A stretch of DNA of 64,000 nucleotides from Desulfobacteraceae bacterium (GCA_016844935.1 JAERTK010000306.1:1-64000); one strand, 5' to 3'; counted from the first letter of the stretch, positions 17,666 to 26,130 are shown. The notes: a model not told the origin generated them from the letters alone. Program-made: numbers and translations.

Positions 17666-18325
17666 ATGAAAAAACCATATCGTCTGATCATTGTAGAAGA
17701 TCACACCATTCTCAGAGAGGGATTGAGGGCGCTCGTCGGTTCAGACCCCGAACTTGAGGTCATCGGGGAGGCCTCAAACGGCAGAGACGCCGTTCGCCGT
17801 GTTGAAAAACTTGGCCCGGATCTGGTTCTGATGGATCTGTCAATGCCCGAAATGCATGGCCTGGAGGCCATCAAAGAGATCAAGGTCCGATTCCCCAAAA
17901 CGAAAATCCTGACCCTTACGGTTCACAAAACCGAGGAATACGTCTATGCAGCCCTACAGGCAGGCGCCGATGGATATGTGCTGAAAGACGCCACCCATGG
18001 GGAACTCTCTCTCGCCATGAAGAGCGTCTTGAAAGGAAACCAGTACCTCAGTCCCGCCATTTCGGCAAAGGTCATCGAAGGATACCTGGGAGGGGCAAAG
18101 GCGCCCCTCGAAAACTCGGCATGGGACGATACATTGACCCGGCGGCAGCGGGAGATACTCAAGCTCATCGCCGAAGGTCACAAGAACAAAGAGATTGCTG
18201 ATTTGCTTTTTATCAGCCCGAAAACCGTTGAAAAGCACCGCTCCAACCTCATGCGGAAGTTGAACCTTCACAATGTGGCGGCCATCACCGCCTTTGCCAT
18301 CGAAAAAGGCCTGGTTGAGCCTTAG
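17666..18325 (+). CDS. NarL/FixJ-family response regulator
   Basis: A 219-residue two-domain protein. The receiver domain (1-120) has the acidic pocket E11-D12, phospho-acceptor D57 (LVLMDLSMPEMHG) and the conserved Lys in VLKDATHGE. A C-terminal LuxR-type helix-turn-helix follows (LTRRQREILKLIAEG, NKEIADLLFISPKTVEKH). Start 17666 matches the usual receiver N-terminus (MKKPYRLIIVEDH); an earlier ATG at 17561 would add an atypical 35-residue extension. It converges on the sensor kinase gene with 11 bp between stops, so the two probably form a pair. The target may be the neighbouring electron-transfer cluster, which is inferred. Confidence 0.92.
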   Translation: MKKPYRLIIVEDHTILREGLRALVGSDPELEVIGEASNGRDAVRRVEKLGPDLVLMDLSMPEMHGLEAIKEIKVRFPKTKILTLTVHKTEEYVYAALQAGADGYVLKDATHGELSLAMKSVLKGNQYLSPAISAKVIEGYLGGAKAPLENSAWDDTLTRRQREILKLIAEGHKNKEIADLLFISPKTVEKHRSNLMRKLNLHNVAAITAFAIEKGLVEP

Positions 18326-18336
18326 AGCCTCGGCCC

Positions 18337-19632
18337 TTACGGGAATGACGCCCGGATGCGGGCGCCCTCACCGGGAACGGATTCTATCTCGAAAGATCCC
18401 CCGGACAGGGTCGTCCGCTCCTTCATGCCGGCCAGGCCCATCCCGTCGGCTGGGTCTTTTGACCCCTGGACAGCCGCCACATCAAATCCGCGCCCGTTAT
18501 CCTCCACCAGGAGCACTATCCGTTTGTCATCCTTTTTGAGGACCACCCGCACCCGGTCGGCCCCACTGTGTTTTGCAATATTGTTAAATGCCTCCTGCAA
18601 CACCCTGAAGATGGATGTCTTAAACTCGCCGGAAACCGCCTTTTCGTCCAGCAGGATTTCCTTTTCCACCCGTATGTTCCCGTAAACATTCTCGAACTCG
18701 CGACAGAACCAGGATATGGTCGCCACAATACCCAGGTCATCCAGAATGGGGGGCCTCAGGTTCTTGCAGATCCTGCGCACCTCCTCAACGGCTTCCTGAA
18801 GCATGGAAACCACCGGACCCTGGAGTTCGAAACATTCTTCCGGGCTTTTCCCACTCAACTCCTGCAGTCCGTTTTCAACCTTGAACTTGATAGCGCTCAG
18901 GGTCTGACCGATGCCGTCATGGAGTTCCATGGCGATGAGCCGTCTCTCCTCCTCCTGAGACCTCAGGAGCCTCCTGCTGAGCCCCCGAAGCCGCTTTTCA
19001 GATTGTTGAAGGGCATCCTCCGTGACCTCGTGATCCTCGATTTCCCGGGTCAGCCGGACATTGGTTTCCTTGAGCATCCGGGTTCTTTCATCCACATGCT
19101 TTTCCAGCTCATCCCGGATATTACGAAGTTTTTCCTCCTTCTCCCGCAGTGCTTCCTCCGATGACTTAAGCTCTTCAACAAGCCTTTTTTCTTCATCGAC
19201 CCGCCCTATGAGCTCTTTCTCCCGTCTGACCCGTTCGGTCACATCTTCAATACATCCCACGGTCCCGGAAATCTGGCCACCTAAAATAAGAGGTGAAATG
19301 GTGGCCTTCTGGGGCATGTTCACCGGCGGATCCCCGCCGGCATCCGTTTGCATGGGAAGGAGGTAACCGTGAAAGGTGTGGGACAGTACAGCACTCCGGC
19401 CCTCAAGGGCCTCCCGAAAATAGCGATCCACTTTTCGTGTCACAAGATCCGGATAGAGATCCAGCAGATGGGTTCCAATGACCTCCTGGCGGGTCCATCC
19501 GCTGAGGGACTCAAGCCACAGGTTCCATTCTGTTACAATAAGCCGGGTGTCGGTGGTAAACAAGCCAAAAAAGGACCGATCGCGCACCCATGTGGCTAAA
19601 CCCCGATTCTGCAACATCTCTATTTCTGACAT
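18337..19632 (-). CDS. PAS-domain NarX/DegS-type sensor histidine kinase
   Basis: A 431-residue soluble kinase with no membrane segment, so it likely senses a cytoplasmic signal. A PAS domain covers about residues 10-135, a long coiled coil about 135-225, a HisKA_3 dimerisation/phosphoacceptor domain has H238 (AMELHDGIGQ), and an HATPase domain has NIAKHSG, VEDNGRGF and GMGLAGMKER. Start 19632 is preceded by AAGGGGAGGAG; an in-frame ATG at 19674 is less likely. The HisKA_3 type pairs with NarL-family regulators, matching the convergent neighbour at 17666-18325. Confidence 0.9.
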   Translation of the reverse strand: MSEIEMLQNRGLATWVRDRSFFGLFTTDTRLIVTEWNLWLESLSGWTRQEVIGTHLLDLYPDLVTRKVDRYFREALEGRSAVLSHTFHGYLLPMQTDAGGDPPVNMPQKATISPLILGGQISGTVGCIEDVTERVRREKELIGRVDEEKRLVEELKSSEEALREKEEKLRNIRDELEKHVDERTRMLKETNVRLTREIEDHEVTEDALQQSEKRLRGLSRRLLRSQEEERRLIAMELHDGIGQTLSAIKFKVENGLQELSGKSPEECFELQGPVVSMLQEAVEEVRRICKNLRPPILDDLGIVATISWFCREFENVYGNIRVEKEILLDEKAVSGEFKTSIFRVLQEAFNNIAKHSGADRVRVVLKKDDKRIVLLVEDNGRGFDVAAVQGSKDPADGMGLAGMKERTTLSGGSFEIESVPGEGARIRASFP

Positions 19633-19696
19633 CTCCTCCCCTTGCCAAAATGCCGCTTCAATCACAAATCCCATGCTGGAAAATGCTCAAGTCATC

Positions 19697-21091
19697 TTAT
19701 TCGTCAAATCGGTTTGTAATACGAACACCGTATTTTTTCATTCGGTTCCAAACGGTCATGCGATGCACCCCAAGCAGCCTGGCGGCCTCCGTCCTGTTGC
19801 CGCGACTCTGTCGCAGGGCCTTCAGGAGGGCCGTCTTTTCGTCCAACTGCGTCAAGTCCTCATTGGCGGCGGAAGGGGTCGCTTCCAGCTCGGGGACCGC
19901 CGTTTTCTCCCGGTGAAAAGAGGGTAGATTCTCCCTTTGAATCACCCCGGATTCGGTCACCACAAAGGCGTACTCCAGAGTGCTTTTCAACTCCCGGATG
20001 TTGCCGGGCCAGCGGTAGGCCAGAAAATCTTTCATGACGTCGGGGCTGACGCCTTTCAACGCTTTTTGGGTCTTTTTGTTCAGTCCATCCATGATCACCT
20101 CCACCAGGCGGGGGATATCCCCGATTTTCTCCCGCAATGGGGGCAGATGGATGGGAAGCACATTGATTCGAAAAAAAAGGTCATGGCGAAAAGCGCCCTC
20201 GGATACCATGTGGGAAAGATCCCGATTGGTTGCTGTAATGACACGAACATCCACATGGACGGGTCGATGATCACCGACCCTTTCAAACTGCTTGGTTTCC
20301 AGCACCCTTAAGAGCTTGACCTGGCTTCCCAGGGGCATTTCGCCGATCTCATCCAGGAACATATCCCCCCCCTGAGCCGCCTCAAACCGGCCCATCCGGT
20401 GTTTAAAAGCGCCGGTGAAGGCCCCCTTGGCATGCCCGAAAAGCTCGCTCTCCAGAAGTGACTCATTGAGAGCGGCACAGTTGAACTGAACGAAAGGCCC
20501 GTTTCGCCTTCTCCCCAGTTCATGGAGGGCATGGGCCACAAGCTCCTTCCCGGTGCCGCTCTCGCCATAGATCACAACCGGCGCATCGCTTTCCGCGGCC
20601 TGTTCCACCAGCTGGTAGATACGCTCCATGGACCTGCTCTTGCCCACCATGCCGTGAAACCCACTGGTGTTGTCGCAGACGTTTGACAACTCTTGAATTT
20701 TTTTATCTTTCCTATCTATTTCGGAAGCGTCCTTAAAGACACCCAGAACACCGATCAATTCTCCGGAGCTGTCGTTCAGCAAAGAGGCATCCTGTGCAAC
20801 CGATGCATAGGAACCATCCTTTTTTGTCATCAGGCAGCGTTTGCCCTTCACCTTCCCGGTTTTAAAAAGCATACACCATGTTTTTTCCGATTTAGTCATA
20901 ATCAATTCGCAGGCATCACAATTCAAAATAGTGCAGGGCGCACCCACCAACTCTTCCCTGGTATAACCGGAGAGACGCTCCATGGCAGAATTAACCGTCA
21001 GAATGGCGCCCTTCGGGCCCACAACCATCAGCGCATCATCGATGGTCTCAAAGATTTCTTTGTAATAATCGATCGGAACAGAATTTTTCAT
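19697..21091 (-). CDS. Sigma-54-dependent activator with cysteine-rich PAS sensor domain
   Basis: A 464-residue three-domain protein. The N-terminal PAS domain (1-125) has five cysteines in 34 residues (C53, C58, C61, C73, C86), suggesting a metal or redox centre. The AAA+ domain has GESGTGKE (Walker A), the sigma-54 contact loop GAFTGA, and GGDMFLDEIGE (Walker B). The C-terminal Fis-type helix-turn-helix has NRTEAARLLGVHRMTVWNRM. It is divergent from the hydrogenase operon, whose leader has a consensus sigma-54 promoter, so this is the obvious activator. The likely ligand (redox state, oxygen or metal) is inferred. Confidence 0.93.
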   Translation of the reverse strand: MKNSVPIDYYKEIFETIDDALMVVGPKGAILTVNSAMERLSGYTREELVGAPCTILNCDACELIMTKSEKTWCMLFKTGKVKGKRCLMTKKDGSYASVAQDASLLNDSSGELIGVLGVFKDASEIDRKDKKIQELSNVCDNTSGFHGMVGKSRSMERIYQLVEQAAESDAPVVIYGESGTGKELVAHALHELGRRRNGPFVQFNCAALNESLLESELFGHAKGAFTGAFKHRMGRFEAAQGGDMFLDEIGEMPLGSQVKLLRVLETKQFERVGDHRPVHVDVRVITATNRDLSHMVSEGAFRHDLFFRINVLPIHLPPLREKIGDIPRLVEVIMDGLNKKTQKALKGVSPDVMKDFLAYRWPGNIRELKSTLEYAFVVTESGVIQRENLPSFHREKTAVPELEATPSAANEDLTQLDEKTALLKALRQSRGNRTEAARLLGVHRMTVWNRMKKYGVRITNRFDE

Positions 21092-21099
21092 GGGAGACC

Positions 21100-21119
21100 T
21101 TTATCACCTGATTAATCAA
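21100..21119. promoter_or_regulatory. Putative activator-binding site (palindrome), copy 1
   Basis: The 20-mer TTTATCACCTGATTAATCAA contains the perfect palindrome TGATTAATCA. It lies between the sigma-54 activator gene and the hydrogenase promoter, 117 bp upstream of the -24 element, a usual distance for an upstream activator sequence. The identical 20-mer recurs at 26210-26229. Also just upstream of the activator start codon, so autoregulation is possible. Confidence 0.6.
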
Positions 21120-21235
21120 AAGATGGATTTGTTGACACCCCAGTGTAAAACGATGATAAAGAAAATTGCAATAATTTTTTTGATATTCCAAGATTTTATC
21201 CACTATTTCAGCATTTTATAAGATCCCCATTAAAC

Positions 21236-21251
21236 TGGTATGGTATTTGCT
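21236..21251 (+). promoter_or_regulatory. Sigma-54 promoter of the hydrogenase operon
   Basis: TGGTATGGTATTTGCT fits the sigma-54 consensus TGGYRYRNNNNTTGCW at every defined position, with GG and GC separated by 10 bases. Transcription should begin near 21263, just before the riboswitch. The divergently encoded sigma-54 activator supports its use. Confidence 0.8.
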
Positions 21252-21317
21252 GTAAAATCTAATGTGGTTCTGGAGTGATAACACGCTCCAAATGGTATTT
21301 GGAAGAAACGGATCTAT

Positions 21318-21428
21318 TCATTCAGGGCCACACAGGTAGTGAAATACTGGGCAAAACCGCTAAAAGGCGGTGACGCAAAACCACGGGTCTAAAGCCGCAT
21401 GGCCATGACAGCCGGGTTGCCGAAAGGA
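21318..21428 (+). promoter_or_regulatory. GEMM-I riboswitch (cyclic di-GMP / cGAMP class)
   Basis: The region has the conserved GEMM-I core in order: CTGGGCAAAACC (21347-21358), a short hairpin ACCGC/GCGGT, GGTGACGCAAAACCACGGG (about 21369-21387), a variable stem, and GACAGCCGGGTTGCCGA (about 21407-21423). GEMM-I RNAs bind 3',5'-cyclic di-GMP, and a subclass in Geobacter-like bacteria binds 3',3'-cGAMP. By comparison with the Vibrio Vc2 RNA, the specificity position (G20 there) is G here, which favours c-di-GMP. It sits in the 5' leader of the [NiFe] hydrogenase operon and is followed by an intrinsic terminator, so control at transcription elongation is likely. The outer boundaries are approximate. 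Confidence 0.85.
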
Positions 21429-21437
21429 AATGACATC

Positions 21438-21477
21438 AAGGTCTTTTGGCATCCAAACCAAAAAGGCCTTTTTTTTT
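21438..21477 (+). terminator. Intrinsic terminator downstream of the riboswitch
   Basis: AAGGTCTTTTGG pairs with CCAAAAAGGCCTT (one G-T pair and one bulged A), followed by a run of nine T (the last two stem T plus seven). The hairpin begins about 15 bases after the aptamer core, so aptamer folding can plausibly decide whether it forms. Confidence 0.85.
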
Positions 21478-21597
21478 GAGCCTTTGACCCCCTAGAAAGG
21501 CTGCCCGCGGGGCGGGTCGCCAATGAAGAATCCGGAAGCTCTGGATAAAGATGCTCGAACAAAGTTTATTCCAACAGAAGAACGAAAGGAGGATGTC

Positions 21598-22665
21598 ATG
21601 AAGGATGTCAGTAGACGTGATTTCATGAAGTATTGTATCGGCTCGGCAGCAGTCCTGGGCTTGAATCTGACAGTTCTGGGGAAACTTGAAAAGGCCCTGG
21701 CGGCCGGGGGTGGCCCCCCCATCATCTGGCTCAACGGATCCAACTGCACCGGTTGCACCGTCTCCCTGGCCAACCTGTTCAGCAGCAGCGCGGGAACCAC
21801 CAACGTGGCCGATCTTCTTCTTAACACCATTGATCTGGCCTTTCACCCCAACCTCATGGGTGCCGCCGGGGATCTGGCGGTGGCGGAGCTGAGGAGTGCC
21901 AGTGCCACGGAGGGCGGATTTGTCCTGGCCGTGGATGGTGGTATTCCCACCGCCTTCGATGGGCGGACCTGCATGCTCTGGACGGAAGATGGTCGGGAGG
22001 TTACCGCCATGGAAGCAATAAAAGAACTGGCACCCAAAGCGGCAGCGGTTCTTAGCATCGGAACATGCGCCAGCTTTGGCGGCATCCCCGCTGGAAATCC
22101 CAACCCCACGGGGATTCGGAGCATCTCCCAGATAGCCGGCGTGCCCACCATCAACATTCCAGGGTGCCCGAGCCATCCGGACTGGGTGGTGGGTACCATC
22201 GCCCAGCTATTGGCCGGGGAGTCCCCCAGCCTGGATTCGGATGGAAGACCGAAAGCCTTTTTTAACAGAAAAATCCATGATCGATGTCCTCGAAAAGAGA
22301 AAGATGAGGCGAAAACCTTCGGTATTGACGGCCGCTGTCTGGAAGAACTGGGATGTAAAGGGGAGAAGACGAAAGCGGACTGTTACAGCCGATACTGGAA
22401 CAGCGGCACCAACTGGTGCATCGGAGCCAATGCCATCTGCATCGGATGTACGGAGAAGGGATTCCCAGATAAATTTTCCCCTTTCTATGACGGAAAAGGC
22501 CACAGTGATGAGTCCAAAGATGACGAGGACGAAGAAGAGAAGAAAGAGGAAGAAGAGAAGAAAGAGGAAGAAGAGAAAAAGAAAGACAAAGAGAAAAAGA
22601 AAGACAAAGAGAAAAAAGATAAAGAAAAGGAAGATGACGAGGACGATGACGAGGACGATGACTAG
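21598..22665 (+). CDS. Group 1 [NiFe] hydrogenase small subunit with long charged tail
   Basis: A 355-residue Tat-exported electron-transfer subunit (twin-arginine SRRDFMKYC, then a hydrophobic region to residue 36). Iron-sulfur ligand motifs: NCTGC, GTCASFGG, PGCPSHP for the proximal cluster; IHDRC with downstream Cys for the distal; and TNWCIGANAICIGC for the medial. The medial motif has Cys where many homologues have Pro, which suggests a [4Fe-4S] medial cluster. Start 21598 is fixed by AAAGGAGGATGTC. Residues from about 301 on are almost only Asp, Glu and Lys and replace the usual membrane helix; this tail is unusual. Followed by the large subunit after 74 bp. Confidence 0.9.
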   Translation: MKDVSRRDFMKYCIGSAAVLGLNLTVLGKLEKALAAGGGPPIIWLNGSNCTGCTVSLANLFSSSAGTTNVADLLLNTIDLAFHPNLMGAAGDLAVAELRSASATEGGFVLAVDGGIPTAFDGRTCMLWTEDGREVTAMEAIKELAPKAAAVLSIGTCASFGGIPAGNPNPTGIRSISQIAGVPTINIPGCPSHPDWVVGTIAQLLAGESPSLDSDGRPKAFFNRKIHDRCPRKEKDEAKTFGIDGRCLEELGCKGEKTKADCYSRYWNSGTNWCIGANAICIGCTEKGFPDKFSPFYDGKGHSDESKDDEDEEEKKEEEEKKEEEEKKKDKEKKKDKEKKDKEKEDDEDDDEDDD

Positions 22666-22739
22666 GCCTTAGGCTTTTATCACGGGCCCGTTGAACAACT
22701 GTCGCCTCAACACTTAAGTAATACATAAAGGAGGTTCCA

Positions 22740-24200
22740 ATGGCAGAAACCATCACCATAATGGATCCGGTAACCCGGATTGAAGGACATATGAAGGTTG
22801 AAGTGACCATTGACGAGGTGGGTGGTCAAAAGAGTGTTGTTGACGCCCGCTGCACGGGGACCCTGTTTCGGGGGTTTGAAACCCTGCTGAAAGGCCGCGA
22901 TCCCTGGGATGCGCCGGTTATAACGGAGCGGATCTGCGGAGTCTGCCCGGTTTCCCATGGCATGGCTGCCGTGAAAGCCCTGGATGCGGCCGGGGGTGTT
23001 GTTCCCCCCACCGATGCAAGAATTCTTCGCAATCTGGTCTTGGGATCAAATTTTATCCAGTCCCACATTCTCCATTTCTATCTGCTGGCGGCCCTGGATT
23101 ATGCTCACGGGCCAAACAGTGCCCCCTGGACCCCTGCCTGGGATGTGGACATGAGGTCCGCAGCGCTGGACGGGATTGTCGCCGATCATCTGCCGCTGGC
23201 CGTTGAAGCCCGCCGACGTGCCCACGAAATGGGTGCCATATTCGGCGGAAAAATGCCGTCACCCCATACCTATATTCCTGGCGGATTTACCGCCGTGCCC
23301 GATGAAGATCGCATCAGTGAATTTCGAGGTCATTTGAACTCACTTCTGGATTTCACCCGAAATGTTTATATCCCGGATGTAACGGCCCTTGCCTCATTAT
23401 ATGACGACTATTACGGCATTGGACAGGGTTGTGGAAAACTTCTGGCTTACGGGGTTTTTGACCTGGAGGATACCCCGGGCGGTGAACAGCTTTTGCGGGG
23501 CGGGATAGCCAAGGCCGGGGAAACGCCGACAGGCGTAAGTAAATTCAATGCGGACAAAGTAACGGAGTCGGTGAAATACTCATGGTATAATGATACCATG
23601 GACCAGCTGAACCCCTCCGAAGGATCAACAGATCCTGTTGACCCCCACAACAAAGATTCCGCCTATTCATGGCTCAAAGCCCCCCGCTACAAAAAGCGAC
23701 CATTTGAGGTGGGTCCCTTAGCGAGGATGTGGGTGAATGGGGACTACCAGACTGGGGTTTCCGTGATGGATCGCCATGCGGCGCGAGCCTTTGAAACTCT
23801 GAAGATCGGCGAAGCAATGAATAACTGGCTTGATGAGCTGACGCCCGGTGCAAATGTTTATGATGGGTATTCTGTACCCAAGGATGCCAGCGGCATCGGT
23901 CTCACTGAGGCCCCCCGAGGCGCTCTCGGGCACTGGGTGGGGATTCGTGAGAAAAAGATTGATCATTACCAGATTATCACGCCCACCTGCTGGAATGCCT
24001 CGCCAATGGACAGTGACGGCATCAATGGCCCCATGGAGCAGGCACTCATAGGGACTCCCATTCAAGATGAAGATGAACCCATAGAAGCCCTGAGGGTCAT
24101 TCACTCTTTTGATCCGTGTCTTTCCTGTGCGGTTCATGTGATGCGACCGGATGGCGAGCTTGTGGTTGTACACACCGGTCCATCCACCGGGAAGGTTTAA
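22740..24200 (+). CDS. Group 1 [NiFe] hydrogenase large subunit
   Basis: A 486-residue catalytic subunit for reversible H2 oxidation. Both nickel-binding motifs are intact: RICGVCPVSH (about residues 64-73) and DPCLSCAVH near the C-terminus. All four ligand positions are ordinary Cys codons, so this is not a NiFeSe enzyme. A C-terminal extension of about 20 residues follows the last His (VMRPDGELVV...) and should be removed by the maturation protease encoded 3 bp downstream. It lacks its own signal peptide and would be co-exported with the Tat-bearing small subunit. A strong AAGGAGG site precedes the start. Physiologically it could feed electrons to the periplasmic cytochrome pool. Confidence 0.95.
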   Translation: MAETITIMDPVTRIEGHMKVEVTIDEVGGQKSVVDARCTGTLFRGFETLLKGRDPWDAPVITERICGVCPVSHGMAAVKALDAAGGVVPPTDARILRNLVLGSNFIQSHILHFYLLAALDYAHGPNSAPWTPAWDVDMRSAALDGIVADHLPLAVEARRRAHEMGAIFGGKMPSPHTYIPGGFTAVPDEDRISEFRGHLNSLLDFTRNVYIPDVTALASLYDDYYGIGQGCGKLLAYGVFDLEDTPGGEQLLRGGIAKAGETPTGVSKFNADKVTESVKYSWYNDTMDQLNPSEGSTDPVDPHNKDSAYSWLKAPRYKKRPFEVGPLARMWVNGDYQTGVSVMDRHAARAFETLKIGEAMNNWLDELTPGANVYDGYSVPKDASGIGLTEAPRGALGHWVGIREKKIDHYQIITPTCWNASPMDSDGINGPMEQALIGTPIQDEDEPIEALRVIHSFDPCLSCAVHVMRPDGELVVVHTGPSTGKV

Positions 24201-24203
24201 ACC

Positions 24204-24656
24204 GTGGAAACACCACAGAGAAAAACCCTCGTCCTGGGGCTGGGAAACCTGCTCCTGGGCGATGAGGGTGTGGGGGTACACGCAGCGCAAGCATTGATGG
24301 AAGAACACTTCGAAGACGTGGAAATCCAGGATACCGGCACTGCGATTCTGGATGCGCTCCCCGCCCTGGAAAGAGCGGATCGGGTCATCGTAATGGACGC
24401 CATGAAAGGTCATGGGGATCCCGGAACCATTTACCGGATCCCCATGGACCAGTGCACCGGCAATTCCTGTATCGGTTCCCTGCACGGCTTTGACCTCAGG
24501 AGCGTATTGACCCTGGCCGGATGTGAAACCCCGCCCGAAGTGGTGGTCCTGGGTGTTGAACCGGCGGTGATAGAGTGGTCCATGGCGCTTTCGCCGTCGG
24601 TCAAAAGTGCCCTGCCGGTTCTACTGGAAACTGTCCGGGAAGAACTGTCACAATAA
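24204..24656 (+). CDS. Hydrogenase maturation endopeptidase
   Basis: A 150-residue HyaD/HycI/HoxW-type protease that removes the C-terminal peptide of the large subunit after nickel insertion. The nickel-sensing residues are visible: Glu in GNLLLGDEGVG, Asp in VIVMDAMKG and His in SLHGFDL. It starts 3 bp after the large-subunit stop, so the specificity for that subunit is likely. General HypA-F maturation genes are not in this window. Confidence 0.92.
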   Translation: METPQRKTLVLGLGNLLLGDEGVGVHAAQALMEEHFEDVEIQDTGTAILDALPALERADRVIVMDAMKGHGDPGTIYRIPMDQCTGNSCIGSLHGFDLRSVLTLAGCETPPEVVVLGVEPAVIEWSMALSPSVKSALPVLLETVREELSQ

Positions 24657-24723
24657 AGTGGGGCATCTTAAGCGTTACCGGTGAAATTGTAGTTTATCGG
24701 TTGTTTTGCGTGAGGAGATATGC

Positions 24724-26130
24724 ATGAAAATAAGGATCATGATGACTGTTTTTTCTATTTTCCTCCTATGGCACGGAAATGCCTTTGGAAAAACACTTCA
24801 TGTCCCCGGAGATTATTCTTTGATTCAGGCCGCCATCGCCTCCGCCAGCCATGGCGATACAGTGCTGGTGGGTGATGGGACCTACAAGGGCCCAGGCAAC
24901 AGCAATCTGGATCTGATGGGAAAAGCCATTTTGCTGAAATCGGAAAACGGTCCTGAAAAATGTATTATCGACGGTCAGGGATCTTCCAGGGGTTTTCATT
25001 TTAATGCCAATGAAGGCGCCAATACGGTGGTGTCCGGGTTTACCATCATCAATGGTTATGCCCCATTGGGCGGGGGCGTCTATTGTGATGGCGCCTCACC
25101 CACCATCTCCAATTGTAGAATCATCAACAACAACGCCGATTTCGGTGGCGGGGGCATCGCCTGCGCCGCCGCTTCCTCGCCCACCATTACCGGTTGTGAG
25201 ATCAGTGAAAACAGGAGCGACTTTGGAGGCGGTGGTGGCATCTTTATCCATGAATCCACCCCTGTCATAGCGGCCTGCACCATCACCGGCAACAGGGGAG
25301 ATCAGGGCGGCGGCATTCATTGCCTGAAATCCTCCCCGACCATCAACCGCTGCCGGATTCAAAACAACACCGGTGATTTGGGTGGGGGCGGCATCTTCTG
25401 TGAGACCCTTTCATCCCCTATTATCATCAACAGTCTGATCATTGAAAACGTTGCTTATTTCGGCGGGGGCGGCATATATTGTAGAAATTTTTCTTCTCCC
25501 ACCATCCTACATTGCACCATCAGCAACAACCGGGCGGAATTGTGGAACGGCGTCAACTGGGGCGGCGGACTCCTCAGTGTAACCTCTTCTTCCCCCACCA
25601 TGACCAATACCATTGTTTGGGGAAACACGCCGACGCAATGGATCCGCATCGATTCAAGCACCCCCCTTGTCACCTACTCCGATATCCAAGGCGGGTTTTC
25701 CGGTGTTGGGAACATCGATTCCGATCCCCTGTTTGCAGGAGAGAGTGATTACCGGCTAACAAACCAATCTCCATGCATAGACAAGGGAAACCCGCCTTCA
25801 ACGAACCTTCCCGGAAATGAACTTGCCGCCCTTGACTATCTGGAAAATTCCCGGCCTCAAGGTGCTGGTTGGGACATGGGAGCATACGAATTCATGGGCA
25901 CCGTCAACCCTTCGAACTGTCCTGACTGCTCTGGAACAAACGTGGTTCTCCAAAATGTCACATTTTCCGAAGGCCCCCCTTGCGAATGCATCTGCACGGA
26001 ATCCATCACCATTGAAAACGGCGTCAAGATTGAAAGTGGCGCCAGCGTCACCATAAAGGCCCCGAAAGTTCACATAAAGGCATTCTTTTACGCAGAGAAA
26101 GGGGCGGTGGTTAAAATAATTCAGAATTGA
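24724..26130 (+). CDS. Secreted right-handed beta-helix protein in hydrogenase operon
   Basis: A 468-residue protein with a signal peptide (to about residue 22), then HVPGDYSLIQAAIASA, the usual cap of pectin-lyase-like/NosD-type beta-helices. About ten coils follow with repeated GGGGI, SSPTI and NCxI/NNxA steps. A C-terminal section near residue 400 has NCPDCSG and a CECIC cluster that could bind a metal or form disulfides. Start 24724 is set by GAGGAG 6 bases upstream. It resembles the C-terminal half of the giant protein at 9036-14345. It lies 67 bp after the protease gene on the same strand and may be co-transcribed. Confidence 0.85.
   Translation: MKIRIMMTVFSIFLLWHGNAFGKTLHVPGDYSLIQAAIASASHGDTVLVGDGTYKGPGNSNLDLMGKAILLKSENGPEKCIIDGQGSSRGFHFNANEGANTVVSGFTIINGYAPLGGGVYCDGASPTISNCRIINNNADFGGGGIACAAASSPTITGCEISENRSDFGGGGGIFIHESTPVIAACTITGNRGDQGGGIHCLKSSPTINRCRIQNNTGDLGGGGIFCETLSSPIIINSLIIENVAYFGGGGIYCRNFSSPTILHCTISNNRAELWNGVNWGGGLLSVTSSSPTMTNTIVWGNTPTQWIRIDSSTPLVTYSDIQGGFSGVGNIDSDPLFAGESDYRLTNQSPCIDKGNPPSTNLPGNELAALDYLENSRPQGAGWDMGAYEFMGTVNPSNCPDCSGTNVVLQNVTFSEGPPCECICTESITIENGVKIESGASVTIKAPKVHIKAFFYAEKGAVVKIIQN

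Noticed and set aside
22241-22672. Alternative frame through the charged tail of the hydrogenase small subunit, rich in Arg/Lys
   Set aside because: It arises from the purine-rich tract read in another frame; the hydrogenase frame is continuous to its own stop and keeps the iron-sulfur motifs.
22740-24200. NiFeSe hydrogenase with selenocysteine
   Set aside because: The Cys of DPCLSC and RICGVC are all encoded by TGT/TGC codons; no in-frame TGA is present.
25080-25670. Possible tandem DNA repeat or CRISPR-like array
   Set aside because: The recurring GGCGGGGGC segments encode the regular coils of the beta-helix protein and have no fixed repeat-spacer pattern.
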